Shown here piece after piece: positions 31,375 to 34,024 of a stretch of 34,024 bases of DNA. Under the pieces are notes generated by a model, which saw only the letters and a list, made by a program, of their open reading frames with translations, was not told the origin of the DNA and did not search any database. Position numbers and translations under genes: made by a program. Each line of letters opens with the position of its first letter. Position 1 is the stretch's first letter. Source of the DNA: CALMEC01 sp964440285 (lineage in GTDB: Bacteria > Actinomycetota > Thermoleophilia > Miltoncostaeales > Miltoncostaeaceae); NCBI GenBank assembly GCA_964440285.1, contig CAYTRV010000002.1:1-34024 (forward strand), read 5' to 3'.

Positions 31375-33131
31375 CCGCCACCGGACCGGTCGGGTACGTC
31401 GACACGACCCTGCGCGATCTCGCCGCCCATCCGTGGGCGGGCGCGATCGGCACCGAGGAGATCGCCGCGGTCGCCGCGCAGCTCGCCGGGGCCGGCGCGG
31501 TCGCGCTGGAGGCGCTCGACTCGTTCAGCGCCCGCGGGGCGCTCGAGGGACGGGCGGAGAGCCCGTGGGATCGTCTGCGGGTCACCGTTCACGCCGCGAA
31601 GTCGGTGCCCGTCGGGGTTGTGGTGGCGGCGCGCACCCTGTTCGGCGACCGTCCGGTCGGTCCCGACCTCGCCCGGCGGCTCGTGCACAGCGCATGCGAG
31701 AGCGGGGCCCGCCGGGTTCGTGTGATCGACCCGCTGAACGAGGCCGATGCCCTCCGGCCTGTCGCCGAGGCCGCGGTCGCAGGCGGCGCGGAGCTCGTGC
31801 CCACCCTCGTGCTCGGTCCCGCGCCGGGGCCGACCGACCGCCGCTGGCTCGAGGAGGCCAAGGCCATCGCCGATCTCCCGGGAGCGTCGGCGATCTGCCT
31901 CGTCGACCGCGCGGGGCACCTGCGCCCGGCCGAGCTCGCGGCGTTCGTGCCGCGGGTCGCGGAGGTGACGGGCATCCCGGTCGAGCTGTCGCTCGTGGGG
32001 CCGGGAGGGCTCGCGCCGGTCGCCGCGGTGGAGGGCATCGAGGCCGGCGCCGCGCGGGTGCAGGCCGCCGTCGGGGCAGCGGCGCTCGCCGCGGCACGCC
32101 CCTCCGTCGAGACGCTGCGGGCGGCGCTGGCCGGCGGCGCGCGCGAGCTCGCCGGCGAGCGCGGGCTCATCAACCGGCTCGCGATGATCATCTGGTCGCT
32201 GATCCCCGCCGACCGGCTGCGCCAGGCCCAGGCCACCGAGGCGGGCCCGGCGCTCGGTCTGCCGCTCGACCTCGCCGCCGGCCTCGTGTCGCGTCTCGCG
32301 CGGCTCGGGATGCTCGACCGGCTCATCGATGCCTCGGAGGAGGTCAAGCGGGTCGCCGAGGAGACCGGCAATCCGACGCTCGCCCATCCGCTCGGCCCGG
32401 CGGTCGTGGCCCAGGCCGCGCGCCATATCATCGAGGGCGCGCGCTGGATCGAGGTCGAGCCCGTCCTCGTCGCGGCGATCCAGGGCGGCTACGGGCGTCT
32501 TCGCGGCGACGTCGACGAAGTTGCGCGGGAGGCCGCGGATGCGGCGCCGGCACCCGACTTGGACTCCCCGGCGGACATCGAGGCGCTCATGGCGGAGGCG
32601 CCGGAGGGGCTCTCGGAGGAGGACGTGCTGCTGTGGGTCCAGTTCCCGGAGGCGTCCGTCCGGCTGCTCGCGCGACGCCGTTCGCTCGTGGGTGAGGCGA
32701 CCGACGGCCTGACGGCCTCCGGCGTGGATCGGGGCCTGATCGAGACCCTGGTCGACGTCGTCGAGTCGTCCGTTGAGGCGGAGGTCAGCGTCGAGGTCGG
32801 CGGCGCCCGCGTCACGGTCCGTCGCGCGGCTCCGGCGCACAGCGTCCCGGCATCCGGCGCGGCGGACGGCGGCGCGCCGCCCGTCGCCGACGGGCTCACA
32901 CGGGTGGAGAGCCCGATCGTCGGGATGTTCTACGAGGCGCCCTCGCCGGACTCGCCCCCGTTCGTCAGGGAGGGCGACCGCGTCAGCGAGGGCCAGACGC
33001 TCGGCATCATCGAGGCCATGAAGATCTTCAACGAGATCGTCGCCGACCAGGCGGGCACGGTGCGGGAGGTCTGCGTGCAGAACGCCGAGGCGGTGGAGTA
33101 CGGCACCCTGCTCTTCCTGATCGAGCCGTGA
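31371..33131 (+). CDS. accB: Biotin carboxyl carrier protein with N-terminal degenerate carboxyltransferase-like domain
   Basis: 586 residues, several times longer than normal AccB. Residues 1-440 follow the plan of the oxaloacetate decarboxylase/pyruvate carboxylase carboxyltransferase. They show YVDTTLRDL at the start, a TIM-barrel-like middle, and a PYC/OADA-like region (NPTLAHPLGPAVVAQAARH, QGGYGRLRGDVDE, SEEDVLLWVQFPEASVRLL). The catalytic parts are lost: the Lys of the usual KDMAG is absent (LVDRAG, 177-182), and the HxH metal motif is replaced by LSLVGPGG (206-213). Residues 455-486 match the start of ordinary AccB (IETLVDVVESSVEAEVSVEV). The biotin domain follows with the thumb PSPDSPPF and EAMKI, K551 being the biotin site. 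It should carry carboxyl-biotin for acetyl-CoA carboxylase with the adjacent AccC. The GTG overlaps the efp stop. Confidence 0.9.
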   Translation: MTATGPVGYVDTTLRDLAAHPWAGAIGTEEIAAVAAQLAGAGAVALEALDSFSARGALEGRAESPWDRLRVTVHAAKSVPVGVVVAARTLFGDRPVGPDLARRLVHSACESGARRVRVIDPLNEADALRPVAEAAVAGGAELVPTLVLGPAPGPTDRRWLEEAKAIADLPGASAICLVDRAGHLRPAELAAFVPRVAEVTGIPVELSLVGPGGLAPVAAVEGIEAGAARVQAAVGAAALAAARPSVETLRAALAGGARELAGERGLINRLAMIIWSLIPADRLRQAQATEAGPALGLPLDLAAGLVSRLARLGMLDRLIDASEEVKRVAEETGNPTLAHPLGPAVVAQAARHIIEGARWIEVEPVLVAAIQGGYGRLRGDVDEVAREAADAAPAPDLDSPADIEALMAEAPEGLSEEDVLLWVQFPEASVRLLARRRSLVGEATDGLTASGVDRGLIETLVDVVESSVEAEVSVEVGGARVTVRRAAPAHSVPASGAADGGAPPVADGLTRVESPIVGMFYEAPSPDSPPFVREGDRVSEGQTLGIIEAMKIFNEIVADQAGTVREVCVQNAEAVEYGTLLFLIEP

Positions 33132-34024
33132 AGCTCCTGGTCGCCAACCGGGGCGAGATCGCCGTCCGGATCATCCGCACCGCGCGGGAGCTCGACATCC
33201 CGACCGTCGCGATCTACTCGACCGCCGACGCGGAGAGCCTCGCCGTCGAGCTGGCCGACGAGGCGGTCTGCGTCGGGCCTCCCCCAGCGGGTGAGTCGTA
33301 CCTCGTGATCCGGAACGTGATCGGCGCGGCCGAGGTCACCGGCTGCGACGCCGTACACCCCGGATACGGCTTCCTCTCCGAGAACCCCGAGTTCGCCCGC
33401 GCGTGCGCCGAGAACGACATCACGTTCGTCGGTCCGTCACCGGACGTCATGTCGCGGATGGGGGACAAGGTCGACGCGAAGGCGGCGGCGGAGGCGGCGG
33501 GCCTGCCGGTGCTGCCCGGCTCCGACGGGCCGGTGACCGACGTTCGCGCCGCGATCGCCGCGGCCGAGCGGGCCGGCTTTCCGGTGCTGCTCAAGGCGGC
33601 GGCCGGCGGCGGCGGCCGCGGGATGCGGCGGGTGGAGTCGGCCACGGAGCTGCCGTCCGCGTTCGAGGTGGCGCAGCGCGAGGCACAGGCGGCCTTCTCC
33701 GACGGTTCGCTCTACGTCGAGAAGCTGCTGGAGGGCGCCCGCCACGTCGAGGTGCAGATCCTCGCGGACGGTCTCGGAGGGGTTCTTGTCTGTGGCGACC
33801 GCGAATGCTCGATCCAGCGGCGCCATCAGAAGGTGGTCGAGGAGGCCCAGGCGCCGAACCTGCCTGCCGCCACGCGCACGGCGATGCATGAGGCCTGCCA
33901 TCGCGCCGCCCGCGTCTGGGACTACCGGAGCGCCGGCACCATGGAGTTCCTCGTCGACGCGGACGGGAACTTCTACTTCCTCGAGCTGAACGCCCGCCTG
34001 CAGGTGGAGCACCCGGTCACCGAG
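33128..34024 (+). CDS. accC: Biotin carboxylase subunit of acetyl-CoA carboxylase, 3' end outside window
   Basis: 299 codons are visible, about two thirds of the usual length. The start KLLVANRGEIAVRIIRTAREL is typical, and the GTG overlaps the accB stop (GTGA). The N-terminal domain includes DAVHPGYGFLSENPEFA. The ATP-grasp domain has the glycine-rich loop KAAAGGGGRGMR, EKLLEGARHVEVQ, DRECSIQRRHQKVVEEAQAP, and the metal and substrate residues MEFLVD and FLELNARLQVEHPVTE at the edge. It carboxylates biotin on AccB with ATP and bicarbonate. Confidence 0.96.
   Translation, partial: MKLLVANRGEIAVRIIRTARELDIPTVAIYSTADAESLAVELADEAVCVGPPPAGESYLVIRNVIGAAEVTGCDAVHPGYGFLSENPEFARACAENDITFVGPSPDVMSRMGDKVDAKAAAEAAGLPVLPGSDGPVTDVRAAIAAAERAGFPVLLKAAAGGGGRGMRRVESATELPSAFEVAQREAQAAFSDGSLYVEKLLEGARHVEVQILADGLGGVLVCGDRECSIQRRHQKVVEEAQAPNLPAATRTAMHEACHRAARVWDYRSAGTMEFLVDADGNFYFLELNARLQVEHPVTE

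Noticed and set aside
31038..32840. 600-codon frame on the minus strand
   Set aside because: It is antisense to efp and the accB fusion and has no recognisable motif.

Overview
The window is GC-rich (about 70 %), densely packed bacterial chromosome. It contains no tRNA, rRNA, CRISPR or insertion sequence that I could recognise. Gene content and order suggest a deep-branching actinobacterium such as Thermoleophilia or Rubrobacteria: actinobacterial-style TANNNT -10 boxes, many GTG/TTG starts, alaS-ruvX-mltG-aroE in a row, and a complete type IV pilus (T4P) locus without a secretin. Lineage is an inference from synteny, not from a marker tree.

Layout. 1-2573: an ABC exporter that leaves the window on the minus strand, a divergent glutamate formiminotransferase (ftcD) and a small membrane protein. 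2586-5611: hisS-aspS. 5723-6778: a secreted protein with a cysteine-free thioredoxin-like N-terminus. 7054-7614: an orphan minus-strand gene with an HNH-like zinc cluster. 7956-14037: mnmA (fused to a NifU/IscU-like domain), two small envelope proteins, alaS, ruvX and mltG. 14074-14901: aroE on the minus strand. 14958-26415: the T4P locus, comprising a divergent acidic membrane protein, pilB-pilT-pilC, two pilins, pilD, pilM-pilN-pilO and a lipoprotein in the pilP position. 26497-29709: aroC-aroK-aroB-aroQ, joined to pepQ, efp, an unusual accB and the start of accC (cut at the right edge).

The most interesting signal is regulatory. Six intergenic sites match the promoter pattern of sigma-28/FliA/WhiG factors (TNAAG... 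then N11-12 then GCCGA...). They precede pilB, the divergent acidic protein, both pilins, pilD and the distant secreted thioredoxin-like protein. As I recall, in Rubrobacter radiotolerans a WhiG-type sigma factor held by a c-di-GMP-armed anti-sigma controls T4P expression. This window looks like the promoter side of such a circuit, and it adds two unstudied proteins as candidate members. PilB also carries an MshEN-type N-terminal domain, so c-di-GMP may act on the motor as well.

Two domain fusions stand out. MnmA is preceded by a NifU-like Fe-S scaffold that lacks one of the three scaffold cysteines. The AccB biotin carrier is preceded by about 450 residues that look like the carboxyltransferase of oxaloacetate decarboxylase or pyruvate carboxylase, with the catalytic lysine and the metal-binding HxH missing. 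The second pilin is interrupted by a 10-N scaffold gap that is best explained as an assembly artefact.
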